From the NCBI GenBank assembly GCA_937877515.1, contig CALFIX010000028.1:1-19046 (forward strand): a DNA stretch of 19,046 nucleotides. The letters are read 5' to 3'. Below are positions 11,128-17,530 of the stretch, piece by piece. Numbering within the stretch: the first letter of the stretch is position 1; every line of letters begins with the position of its first letter. Origin of the DNA: an uncultured Treponema sp. Its GTDB lineage: Bacteria; Spirochaetota; Spirochaetia; Treponematales; Treponemataceae. A model generated the notes under the pieces. The model saw only the letters and a program-made list of their open reading frames with translations, searched no databases and was not told where the DNA came from. A program made the translations under genes and the position numbers.

Positions 11128-11388
11128 ATGAAGAAGATATGGACAGATTTAGGTTGGGAACAATATTTGTATTGGCAAGAAAATGACAAAAAGATCTTAA
11201 AGAAACTAAATAAACTTATAAGAGATATTGAACGTAACGGAAATGACGGTATAGGTCACCCTGAACCTTTAAAAGAAAACCTTTCAGGGTTATGGAGCAG
11301 GGAGATAGACAAGAAAAACAGGCTTGTTTACAAAGTAGAGAATGATTGTATCGTAATTTATCAATGTAAAAATCATTATTCAGATTAA
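11128..11388 (+). CDS. yoeB: YoeB/Txe family mRNA interferase toxin (86 aa)
   Basis: A ribosome-dependent endoribonuclease that cleaves mRNA and inhibits translation when unopposed. Family hallmarks are full-length: KIWTDLGWEQYLYWQENDKK at the start, then GIGHPEPLKENLSGLWSREI, KKNRLVYKV and the terminal KNHYSD. The catalytic set known from E. coli YoeB (Glu46, Arg65, His83, Tyr84) is present at the same numbers, so it is expected to be active. It forms an operon with the preceding antitoxin and is closed by the terminator at 11392-11417. In a phage this pair could stabilise the element or act in defence against other phages. Confidence 0.95.
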   Translation: MKKIWTDLGWEQYLYWQENDKKILKKLNKLIRDIERNGNDGIGHPEPLKENLSGLWSREIDKKNRLVYKVENDCIVIYQCKNHYSD

Positions 11389-11391
11389 AGG

Positions 11392-11417
11392 AAAGACTTC
11401 GCTTGAGCGAAGTCTTT
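11392..11417 (+). terminator. intrinsic terminator; variant of the post-stop palindrome (copy 3)
   Basis: AAAGACTTCGC-TTGA-GCGAAGTCTTT, an 11-bp perfect stem followed by TTT. It contains the same CTTCGCTTGAGCGAAG core as the dispersed palindromic elements. Confidence 0.85.
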
Positions 11418-11595
11418 TTATTTTTATTCATTTTGAAAAGCCAAATCTAATAAAAAGCGACTGGTTGTTTTTCCGCTAAGTATAGAAGAACTACGCTTAA
11501 CATTTTTATCCCCCTAAAAAGATTTAACACTGGATTAACAACCCTGTACAAATATTTTAATAGTTTAACAAAGAATTTTATGAAAAACTTTTTGT
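11418..11595 (-). pseudogene. possible antitoxin/RHH gene remnant between YoeB and methylase
   Basis: On the minus strand an AGGGGG ribosome-binding site precedes an ATG at about 11503, but the frame lasts only 18 codons. In a neighbouring frame, the stretch to 11426 reads VKRSSSILSGKTTSRFLLDL and ends AFQNE-stop, which resembles the C-terminal helix of a ribbon-helix-helix protein. I read this as a degraded fragment. The rest of the interval (TTAACA-rich repeats around 11524-11575) probably holds the methylase promoter. Confidence 0.3.
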
Positions 11596-12606
11596 ATGCA
11601 ATACGGATTACCATACAAAGGAAGTAAAAATTTTATAGCTGAATGGGTAGTTAGTCATTTTCCTGATAAAACTAATTTTTATGATTTATTTGCAGGTGGG
11701 TGTGGGGTCACTCATGCAGCTTTATTAAAAAAGAACTTTCAGCATTATTTTGTAAATGATATTTTAGAAGTCCCCCGTCTTTTTGTAGATGCCATAAATG
11801 AGAAATACAAAAATGAAAGAAGATGGATAAGCCGTGAAGATTTTTTTAAATTAAAAGATTCTGATTTATACGTTCGCTATTGCTGGTCTTTTGGCGATAA
11901 CGGAAGAAGTTATCTTTATGGGCAAGAGATAGAACCTTATAAAAAAGCGTGTCATTATGCGATAGTTTTTGATGAATGGGAATTGTTAAAAAAAATGTGT
12001 CCTGAAGTGTGGGAAGTGGCATTTGACGCAATGCACAAAGAAAAGGACATAAAACAAAGAAGGCTAAAGTTTGCACCTGCAATAGTAAAAGAGCTAAAAA
12101 GGTTAAATGATTGGGATTTAGTTCAGAACAATCCGTTGTATAAAAGTTGTCAATTTAAGGGTAATAAACAGTTGCCCAAATTGCAAAGTTTGCAAAGTTT
12201 GGAAAGGTTGGAAAGGTTGCAAAGTTTGGGAAGGTTGGAAAGTTTGGAAAGTTTGCAAAGGGTGATAGTATCACAGAAAAGCTATGCTGATATAGAAATA
12301 TTTCCCGATTCTTTAATTTATTGTGACATTCCTTATAAAAACACAAACGGATATGATAATAAAAACAACAAATCTTCTTTTGATTATGATTTATTTTATA
12401 GCTGGTGTCTAAAGCAGAAAGAACCGCTAATTATAAGTGAGTACAATATGCCAGAAGGTGACTTCATAGAACTTGACCAAAGGAAAAAACAGAACACTCT
12501 ATCAGCGACCGCAAACAATACAGTTATAGAAAAACTGTACATTCCAAGGACACAGAAAGACTTGTGGCCAAAGAAAGAGAAGTTTATTCAACTGGATTTA
12601 TTTTGA
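11596..12606 (+). CDS. D12-class DNA adenine N6-methyltransferase with internal L-x-[SR] repeat (336 aa)
   Basis: Transfers a methyl group from S-adenosylmethionine to adenine in DNA. The N-terminus YGLPYKGSKNFIAEWVVSHF and DLFAGGCG (30-37) form the SAM-binding FxGxG region of Dam-like enzymes. The catalytic motif is DIPY (244-247), a variant of DPPY seen in this phage methylase group. Between them residues 196-222 are nine tandem triplets (LQS, LER, LGR, LES...) encoded by a 9-nt repeat in a region likely to be a surface loop or the target-recognition zone. The start has no clear Shine-Dalgarno sequence. Probable roles are protecting phage DNA from restriction or marking replication/packaging sites. 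No cognate nuclease is nearby, so it is an orphan methylase. Confidence 0.9.
   Translation: MQYGLPYKGSKNFIAEWVVSHFPDKTNFYDLFAGGCGVTHAALLKKNFQHYFVNDILEVPRLFVDAINEKYKNERRWISREDFFKLKDSDLYVRYCWSFGDNGRSYLYGQEIEPYKKACHYAIVFDEWELLKKMCPEVWEVAFDAMHKEKDIKQRRLKFAPAIVKELKRLNDWDLVQNNPLYKSCQFKGNKQLPKLQSLQSLERLERLQSLGRLESLESLQRVIVSQKSYADIEIFPDSLIYCDIPYKNTNGYDNKNNKSSFDYDLFYSWCLKQKEPLIISEYNMPEGDFIELDQRKKQNTLSATANNTVIEKLYIPRTQKDLWPKKEKFIQLDLF
12181..12261 (+). repeat. 9-nt tandem repeat inside the methylase (nine units)
   Basis: Nine in-frame units of TTG-[C/G]AAAG[T/G] type (e.g. TTGCAAAGT, TTGGAAAGG; unit 6 is TTGGGAAGG). Gain or loss of units would change length by three residues and keep the frame. Confidence 0.95.
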
Positions 12607-12615
12607 ATAAAACGG

Positions 12616-12741
12616 TTGTGGAAACATAAAAAGAAAAACCGCCCTTCAAAGAAGAAGCGGTTTTGGTCAGCCGTGCTAAAAGTTCTTGCCCAACTCGCAT
12701 GGCTTGTTGTTGAAATCTTGCTAACCAGATTAATAGGATAG
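12616..12741 (+). CDS. possible small cationic membrane peptide (41 aa, TTG start)
   Basis: Just 9 nt after the methylase stop and in the same frame, a TTG-initiated ORF encodes a very basic N-terminus (KHKKKNRPSKKKRFW) followed by a hydrophobic helix (SAVLKVLAQLAWLVVEILL) and TRLIG. The segment RFWSAVLKVLAQLA recalls the FW-x-VLKV core of short 'smalltalk'-type peptides. It matches the 2939-3064 peptide in length and plan (Lys/Arg-run, helix, EI-x-x-x-RL near the end). There is no convincing ribosome-binding site, so translation might rely on coupling to the methylase stop or readthrough. Confidence 0.35.
   Translation: MWKHKKKNRPSKKKRFWSAVLKVLAQLAWLVVEILLTRLIG
12635..12664 (+). promoter_or_regulatory. 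hairpin at start of the post-methylase peptide
   Basis: AAAACCGC (12635-12642) pairs with GCGGTTTT (12657-12664), with a nested CTTC-AAA-GAAG. It could be a weak terminator or a 3' stabiliser for the methylase mRNA. Confidence 0.5.
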
Positions 12742-12750
12742 CAAAAAGAG

Positions 12751-12787
12751 GGGCGGCAGTTATGGAATCCCGCCCTTCTTTTTTTTT
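12751..12787 (+). terminator. terminator of the methylase unit
   Basis: GGGCGG (12751-12756) pairs with CCGCCC (12770-12775) around a 13-nt loop, followed by TTCTTTTTTTTT. Confidence 0.8.
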
Positions 12788-12817
12788 AATATACAATACT
12801 TTTAAAATTATATCCAG

Positions 12818-12835
12818 ACTTCGCTTGAGCGAACT
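12818..12835 (-). repeat. post-stop palindromic element, copy 4
   Basis: Minus strand AGTTCGCTCAAGCGAAGT begins directly after the integrase TAA. Confidence 0.75.
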
Positions 12836-13969
12836 TTAATCAAAGAGGTGCTGAACCGCCAATTCAGCACCTTTTATTCCTGCAAGGGTAGTGTCTATGG
12901 AAAAGCGGGTGTAATAGTCTGTCATGTCCTGACTGGTGTGACCTACCAGCTTTTGCACTGTTTCCACAGAAAGTTCACGTCTCATTCTTGTTACGTAAGT
13001 ATAGCGCAAAGAATGGGGTGTGAGCTTTTTTTGACTTGTATCTATGCCGGCATATTTTAGAACACGGCGAAAAACACTTTCTGCATATTCACGGCGCAAG
13101 GGCAGGTTGTGGTATGTAAAAAGGAAGTCTTCGGAAGCTATATTGTTTGTTTGTATGTAGGTTTGAATGATTAACGAAAAGTCTGGAGGCAGGCAGACCA
13201 GGCGGGTTTTAGGGTCTGTTACAGAACCTTTTTTATTAAAGTTTGTGCGCTCCCCGTTTTCTTTGCAAAAGCCGTCTATAACAAGGGCGCTGCGGTCAAA
13301 TATGAATTGTACAGGACGCAGGGCGCGAGCTTCACTTATGCGTAGACCTGCAAGGAATATGCACATAAAGAAAAGGTAAAGGGTTTGCGCGTCAGCTGAT
13401 TGCCCTTGAAAGTTTTCAAGTTCAAAAAAAAGTTTAAGCTCTTCCGTGGAAAATATATCTTTTTTATTTTGGGGGCGGGTAAAGTGAGGGAATACCGGGA
13501 CCTGAATATTAAAACCTTGCCAGGCAGCTTCGTCATAGATTTCTTTGAAAATTGAAATATAGCGGTTTTTCCAGCTGGCGGACCGGTCAAGAGAAAAGAG
13601 GTAATTGCCAACTTCAGGGACTTTTATTTCTGCAAGGCTGCAAGCTCCCCATTTTTCTATTATCTGGTCAAGGTAAGACCTGGCATCGTGCATGGTTCGC
13701 TCTTCTATAGGGCGTCCAAGTTGCACCCGCCGTTTTAAGTGGTCACTTTCGGGCAGATACATAAGGCGAGCTATATCTTTTATCAAGACTGATTTTTCTT
13801 TTACAGCTGGCAAAGAACTGCAGTAGGCTAGAGCCTCGTTTTTGGTGCGGCAATCTTTGCAGACTATCTGCTTTCTTTTTCCTTCAGGGGAATAATACCA
13901 GGCATAATATTGTTTTTTGACTTTTCCTGATTTATTTTTTAAGGTTTTTGAAAAAACATGATAATCCAT
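12836..13969 (-). CDS. int: tyrosine recombinase integrase (377 aa)
   Basis: Catalyses site-specific integration and excision between attP and a tRNA attB. The start at 13969 (MDYHVFSKTLKNKSG) with GGGAG upstream is chosen; further-upstream codons read through the att core and are not credible. The N-terminus is an Arm-type domain with a CKDC-like pair (38-40), then a SAM-like core-binding domain (about 60-160). The catalytic domain shows AGLRISEARAL (Arg210), a beta-hairpin Lys (Lys254 in TDPKTRL), HSLR (His319, Arg322), LVGHTS (His344) and the nucleophile Tyr353 in DYYTRF. All six are present, so activity is expected. It is transcribed opposite to the head genes on both sides, next to its own att core. 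Confidence 0.96.
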   Translation of the reverse strand: MDYHVFSKTLKNKSGKVKKQYYAWYYSPEGKRKQIVCKDCRTKNEALAYCSSLPAVKEKSVLIKDIARLMYLPESDHLKRRVQLGRPIEERTMHDARSYLDQIIEKWGACSLAEIKVPEVGNYLFSLDRSASWKNRYISIFKEIYDEAAWQGFNIQVPVFPHFTRPQNKKDIFSTEELKLFFELENFQGQSADAQTLYLFFMCIFLAGLRISEARALRPVQFIFDRSALVIDGFCKENGERTNFNKKGSVTDPKTRLVCLPPDFSLIIQTYIQTNNIASEDFLFTYHNLPLRREYAESVFRRVLKYAGIDTSQKKLTPHSLRYTYVTRMRRELSVETVQKLVGHTSQDMTDYYTRFSIDTTLAGIKGAELAVQHLFD

Positions 13970-13988
13970 AAAGCTCCCTTTTGTTTGT

Positions 13989-14002
13989 ATTTTGTTAATA
14001 TT
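13989..14002. repeat. arm-type direct repeat, left copy
   Basis: ATTTTGTTAATATT, identical to 14202-14215. The pair brackets the att core. Confidence 0.6.
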
Positions 14003-14020
14003 CTTTTTATAAGCAAAATC

Positions 14021-14030
14021 AATAAGGGGT
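14021..14030. repeat. second arm-type direct repeat, left copy
   Basis: AATAAGGGGT, identical to 14115-14124 on the other side of the att core; candidate integrase or directionality-factor binding site. Confidence 0.5.
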
Positions 14031-14056
14031 AATTCCTTATAAAATAAAGAATAAAA

Positions 14057-14099
14057 GTCGGGATGACTGGATTCGAACCAGCGACCCTCTGGTCCCAAA
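14057..14099 (-). other. attachment-site core: 3' part of a tRNA-Pro (UGG)
   Basis: On the minus strand the 43 bases read as a tRNA from the anticodon loop onward: TTTGGGA (anticodon TGG), 3' anticodon stem CCAG, variable region, T arm with GGTTCGAATCC, and acceptor strand CATCCCG plus discriminator A. The 5' half (acceptor, D arm, 5' anticodon stem) is absent, so it cannot make a tRNA. A 3' tRNA fragment next to an integrase is the classic core of attP. After integration it would rebuild the host tRNA-Pro gene. Confidence 0.85.
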
Positions 14100-14114
14100 T
14101 TGAAACCATAAGAA

Positions 14115-14124
14115 AATAAGGGGT
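14115..14124. repeat. second arm-type direct repeat, right copy
   Basis: AATAAGGGGT, matching 14021-14030. A small inverted repeat ACCTT-GATA-AAGGT follows at 14130-14143. Confidence 0.5.
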
Positions 14125-14201
14125 TATAAACCTTGATAAAGGTATATATTACCGTTAAAAAATTGTCAAGATGTTTATATGGGCTTATACTTTTGTTTAC
14201 A

Positions 14202-14215
14202 ATTTTGTTAATATT
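14202..14215. repeat. arm-type direct repeat, right copy
   Basis: ATTTTGTTAATATT, matching 13989-14002. Confidence 0.6.
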
Positions 14216-14291
14216 TTTGACGGTAGGGATGCGGATTTTTTTTATTTTTTTTAAATAGTAAAAATGAAAGGGCTTGTATAAAATATTTTTT

Positions 14292-14576
14292 ATGTTAATT
14301 GATCCGAACTTTCAAAATCAGAGTAGTCAGGAATTTTGGCAAGATGAATTGCAAAACTTACGGGTTTTACTTTACAGGTACGACCAGGCGATTGCAGAGC
14401 TTACAGCTGGCAAGGTGAGTGAATACAGACTTGAGACCGGACAGAGTTCACAACTTGTAAAGAAAACAGATTTAGGGACTTTGCAATCTGCAAGGCAGAA
14501 TATACTCATTCAAATTGATGCCATAGAGCAAAGGATTTCTGGCGGATCGGTTAAGCTGATTACTCCGGGGTGGTAA
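14292..14576 (+). CDS. gpW-like head-tail connector protein (94 aa)
   Basis: The core AELTAGKVSEYRLETGQSSQ, TDLGTLQSARQNILIQIDAI and EQRI follows the family pattern of phage lambda gpW and related head-completion proteins (Gly-Lys-x-x-x-Tyr-x-x-x-x-Gly, then Asp-Leu-x-x-Leu and a helix). These proteins bind the portal vertex so tails can join. The ATG at 14292 is the best codon, but it lacks a close Shine-Dalgarno sequence; AAAGGG lies 19 nt away, next to an alternative TTG at 14274. It ends 1 bp before the portal gene, as lambda W precedes B. Confidence 0.8.
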   Translation: MLIDPNFQNQSSQEFWQDELQNLRVLLYRYDQAIAELTAGKVSEYRLETGQSSQLVKKTDLGTLQSARQNILIQIDAIEQRISGGSVKLITPGW

Positions 14577-14577
14577 G

Positions 14578-16203
14578 ATGAATTTTGAATGTAAAACGAT
14601 ACAAAATTACGAAATGTATATAGCCAACGCTTTTGATTTTGAATGGAATGGTGACAAATACCCTGGACACTTTGGACTTACCAAAATCTATAGCTATGTT
14701 GACTACTGGACTTTAAGGCAAAGGAGCTTGCAGCTTTTTACAGAAAATCCTTATTGTCGCGGCATAATCAGGCGTATTTTGCGCAATGAGATTTTTACAG
14801 GAATCACGGCTGAAGCTATGCCTATCGCCTCTGTCTTATGGCCTAACGAAAATGAAGAAGAGCGTGAGGATAAAGCTCAGGCATTAAGCGAAAAGATGAC
14901 CAATGCTTTTAACTTGTATGCAAACAATTACGAAGTTTTTGACTATAGAAAACAGCTGACTTTTGGGGAATGGCAGCAACAGGTGAGAATGGAAGCTATG
15001 CTCTGCGGGGACGGGATTATTGTGAACAGAATCAATCCTGCTACAGGGCTTCCCATGTGGGACTGGATAAACGGTTATTATGTACGCACTCCAGACAAAC
15101 AAAACCTTGTTACCGGGCACGAAATAAAGAATGGTGTGGAACTTGATGAAAAAGGGCGACACGTTGCTTATTATGTGCAAAACGTAAAAGAAGGCAAGGT
15201 TACTTTTGAAAGGATTCCCGTAAAAGGAAGCAAGAGTGGCAGGCAAATTGCCTGGATGATTTACGGTAGCGAAAGGTTAATTGAAGATGTAAGAGGCGAG
15301 CCACTTTTAAGTGGTGTTCTTGGGATTTTAAAAGAGTTAGACCGGTACAGGGACGCAGAAGAAAGGGCTGCGGTTGTAAATGCCATGCTTGCATTTTTTA
15401 TCAAAAAGTCTCCGACAGCAGGGGTGGGAAGTCACCCCACGGCAGCACTTGATACTTTGAAAATACCGGACAGTTTGCAGAATAAAGCAATTACTGGAAG
15501 TGGTGTTGTTGAAAAGAATAGCATAAGACCTGATTTGAAAATCATGGAGCCAGGTACCACTTTTGATTTGAACAACGGCGAGGAAGTACAGAGCTTTCAA
15601 ACTAATAGACCCAATGTGAATTATGCAACTTTTGAGCAGGCAATTTTAGATGCGGTTTGCTGGTCTTTGGAAATCCCCCCTGAAATTGTAAACATGAAGT
15701 TTCAAAGCTCTTATTCAGCTTCAAGGCAGGCGAATAATGAATTTGATGTTTATTTGAAATACCGTACATTTAAGAATGCAAAAGATTTTTGTCAGATTGT
15801 GTATGAAGAGTTTATTATTCAGTCTTGTATTTACGGCTCTTTGAAACTTCCTGGCTTTTTATCTGTGATATTGGATTCTTCTAAATGGCAAGAGAAAGCA
15901 GCCTGGCTTCAATGTGCCTGGACCGGAATAAACCGACCTGCAGTTGACAGACAAAAGGATGTTGCCGCAAGCATACAGGCGTTAGACGCAGGGCTTACAA
16001 CTTATAATGACGAGTCTTTGAGAACTTGTGGAAAATCTTTTAAGTGGGTAATTTCACAGTTAGCAAGAGAAAAGAAACTTATGGACGCTGTAGGATTTAC
16101 GCCTAAGCCTTACGAAGACCAAAACGGACGCCCCGTGTATGGTCCTAACGGTGAAGTTATTCCTGCAAACGGGATTGTTGACGATTCAGACGACGAAGAT
16201 TAA
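14578..16203 (+). CDS. phage portal protein, lambda family (541 aa)
   Basis: Forms the dodecameric ring at the capsid vertex through which DNA enters and to which the connector and tail attach. Length matches lambda gpB (533 aa). Recognisable parts: N-terminal SLQLFTENPYCRGIIRRILR, the mid-domain GDGIIVNRINPATGLPMWDW, and the family signature CWSLEIPPEIVNMKF with SSYSASRQANNEF. The C-terminus is acidic (IVDDSDDED). It starts 1 bp after the gpW-like stop, implying coupled translation. Downstream I do not find the expected capsid protease and coat genes; small genes and a toxin pair come instead. Confidence 0.95.
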   Translation: MNFECKTIQNYEMYIANAFDFEWNGDKYPGHFGLTKIYSYVDYWTLRQRSLQLFTENPYCRGIIRRILRNEIFTGITAEAMPIASVLWPNENEEEREDKAQALSEKMTNAFNLYANNYEVFDYRKQLTFGEWQQQVRMEAMLCGDGIIVNRINPATGLPMWDWINGYYVRTPDKQNLVTGHEIKNGVELDEKGRHVAYYVQNVKEGKVTFERIPVKGSKSGRQIAWMIYGSERLIEDVRGEPLLSGVLGILKELDRYRDAEERAAVVNAMLAFFIKKSPTAGVGSHPTAALDTLKIPDSLQNKAITGSGVVEKNSIRPDLKIMEPGTTFDLNNGEEVQSFQTNRPNVNYATFEQAILDAVCWSLEIPPEIVNMKFQSSYSASRQANNEFDVYLKYRTFKNAKDFCQIVYEEFIIQSCIYGSLKLPGFLSVILDSSKWQEKAAWLQCAWTGINRPAVDRQKDVAASIQALDAGLTTYNDESLRTCGKSFKWVISQLAREKKLMDAVGFTPKPYEDQNGRPVYGPNGEVIPANGIVDDSDDED

Positions 16204-16205
16204 AA

Positions 16206-16223
16206 AGTTCGCTCAAGCGAAGT
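16206..16223 (+). repeat. post-stop palindromic element, copy 5
   Basis: AGTTCGCTCAAGCGAAGT, 2 nt after the portal stop codon. Confidence 0.75.
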
Positions 16224-16250
16224 TGAGATAGTGCAAAGGAGGAATAGAAA

Positions 16251-16430
16251 ATGATTACACTTTATAAAACAGATTTAGCAGGACACAAAAGGGAATACTT
16301 TTGCCTTTCGGCAGATGTGACAGATTTACCAAATGATAAAGAGATGTTTACAGGGTGCAGTGCTTATTGCGTGGATACCGGAGACGTGTATCTTTGGGAT
16401 AGCGAAAACGAACAGTGGAGGAAACAATAA
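16251..16430 (+). CDS. small phage protein (59 aa)
   Basis: AAAGGAGG 9 nt upstream gives a strong start. The product (MITLYKTDLAGHKREYFCLS...) contains GCSAYCVDTGDVYLWDSENE, a beta-hairpin pattern recurrent in short phage structural/decoration-associated proteins that begin with SADVxDLP and carry a 'DTGDVYxxD...W' end. I cannot assign a precise role. The stop overlaps the next start by 1 bp (TAATG). Confidence 0.65.
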   Translation: MITLYKTDLAGHKREYFCLSADVTDLPNDKEMFTGCSAYCVDTGDVYLWDSENEQWRKQ

Positions 16431-16804
16431 TGAGTAGATTTCACTGTTGCAGGCTTGTTGATTATTGTAAATACGGAAAAGAGCTGATAAAGCACGCATT
16501 TAATAACGAAGTGTGGCTTGATGCTGAAGATGAAAAAGGTTTTATTTATGAAAAATGCACAAAAGAAAGGGCCGAAAAAGAAATTCTTGACGTTTACGAC
16601 GATCTTGTACTTCAGCTTTTTAACTTAAATGCAGGAGCGTGTGCACATGAAAAGATTTCAGAAAGGCAGGGGTGTAAAGTAAACATGATAGAATATGCAA
16701 AAGAAGCTGGAAAGCTTTTCAAGGAAAAAGGCTATGATGAATATGAATTTGAAGACCCCAAAGAAGATGAAGAAGATCCTTTCTGGGGTTTAGTTGAGAA
16801 ATAG
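16430..16804 (+). CDS. hypothetical acidic protein (124 aa)
   Basis: The ATG at 16430 overlaps the preceding stop and has GGAGGAA upstream; an in-frame ATG at 16415 lies inside the previous gene. The N-terminus has CCRLVDYCKYGKELIKHAF, followed by charged helices, an inner Cys pair (GACAHEKISERQGC) and a very acidic tail (EFEDPKEDEEDPFWGLVEK). No family recognised. It converges on the leftward antitoxin gene with 17 bp between, and no clear terminator. Confidence 0.6.
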   Translation: MSRFHCCRLVDYCKYGKELIKHAFNNEVWLDAEDEKGFIYEKCTKERAEKEILDVYDDLVLQLFNLNAGACAHEKISERQGCKVNMIEYAKEAGKLFKEKGYDEYEFEDPKEDEEDPFWGLVEK

Positions 16805-16821
16805 GGTGAACGCAGCTATGC

Positions 16822-17196
16822 TTAGGCTTGTAGCAAGACAGGTTCTTTTAAAGAAGTCTCCTCGTGAATATAACGGCGCACGGCTTCGGTTGCAGCTTCT
16901 ATCCAAGTTATTCCCTTTTGCTTTGCGATATTTTCCAATACATGGAATTCAGGTTCAGGAAGGCGAAAGGTACCATGTAACACAGCAGGGTGAGAGGCTG
17001 CTTCCATTAATTGGCGGCGAAGTTCCTCTTGATTTTCACAAGGGACAAATTCATCAGAATGTTCTTCATACCACATTTCTTCAGGATCAAGATTATCATA
17101 CTCAGGATGTTCCCAAAGAAATTTTTGAAATTCTTTGCGCTCTTCTTCAGTGGCATTATCATAATCAAAAGGAATTTTCATTTCTACCATACTCAA
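16822..17196 (-). CDS. BrnA/CopG-like antitoxin (124 aa)
   Basis: It follows the toxin gene with an ATGA overlap (17193-17196), the toxin-first order seen in BrnT/BrnA pairs. The N-terminal half is acidic and toxin-binding in character (YDNATEEERKEFQKFLWEHP). The C-terminal part (FRLPEPEFHVLENIAKQKGI, WIEAATEAVRRYIHEE) looks like a ribbon-helix-helix DNA-binding domain. It should neutralise the toxin and repress the shared promoter at 17460-17488 (family knowledge). The exact subfamily is uncertain. Confidence 0.75.
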   Translation of the reverse strand: MSMVEMKIPFDYDNATEEERKEFQKFLWEHPEYDNLDPEEMWYEEHSDEFVPCENQEELRRQLMEAASHPAVLHGTFRLPEPEFHVLENIAKQKGITWIEAATEAVRRYIHEETSLKEPVLLQA

Positions 17197-17453
17197 ATCC
17201 TCTCTTTATCCTTGCGGCTAGGATATGCAGTTTTAAGAAACCAACCACCATTTTCCATAATAACAAACGGAACGGCGTATGGATAACCATTGATTTTAAC
17301 AACCACACGCTTTTGATGCCCTCTACCTTTAGCAGGGTTGACTTCAGGTCCTATATAATGTCCTGCATTTATCTCTGCTTCAATTTGCTCAAAACTGATA
17401 CCACGAGTTTCTTTAAGCAGCTTATCTTTTGCAGGGTCCCAATTAATAACCAT
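17193..17453 (-). CDS. BrnT-like / DUF4258-like toxin (86 aa)
   Basis: VINWDPAKDKLLKETRGISF matches the opening of BrnT-type RNase toxins (WDPxK...). The end FLKTAYPSRKDKER matches the 'KT-x-x-PSRK' tail of related DUF4258-like toxins. The central VVVKINGYPYAVPFVI forms the expected beta sheet. An in-frame GTG at 17459 is possible, but the ATG at 17453 sits exactly where transcription from the promoter should start, suggesting a leaderless mRNA. It is coupled to the downstream antitoxin. The choice between BrnT and a close DUF4258 relative cannot be settled by eye. Confidence 0.75.
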   Translation of the reverse strand: MVINWDPAKDKLLKETRGISFEQIEAEINAGHYIGPEVNPAKGRGHQKRVVVKINGYPYAVPFVIMENGGWFLKTAYPSRKDKERI

Positions 17454-17459
17454 AATCAC

Positions 17460-17488
17460 ATTATAGCATAGTTATTTATATATAGCAA
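17460..17488 (-). promoter_or_regulatory. promoter of the BrnT-like pair
   Basis: Minus strand: TTGCTA (17488-17483), 17-bp spacer, consensus TATAAT (17465-17460), 6 nt from the ATG at 17453, so the transcript would begin at or next to the start codon. Confidence 0.7.
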
Positions 17489-17530
17489 TATATAGAAGTA
17501 TACAAACCAAAACAAAAGGAGGCGTATAAC

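Noticed and set aside
12584..12796. 70-codon minus-strand frame after the methylase
   Set aside because: It runs through two plus-strand hairpins and lacks a ribosome-binding site; the plus-strand small ORF is the better candidate.
13970..14098. N-terminal extension of the integrase starting at 14098
   Set aside because: Those residues (GPEGRWFESSHPDF) are a translated tRNA T-arm from the att core; the ATG at 13969 with GGGAG is the credible start.
14264..14281. Five-codon leader ORF (ATGAAAGGGCTTGTATAA) before the gpW-like gene
   Set aside because: Too short to support without conservation data, though it might affect the weak gpW start.
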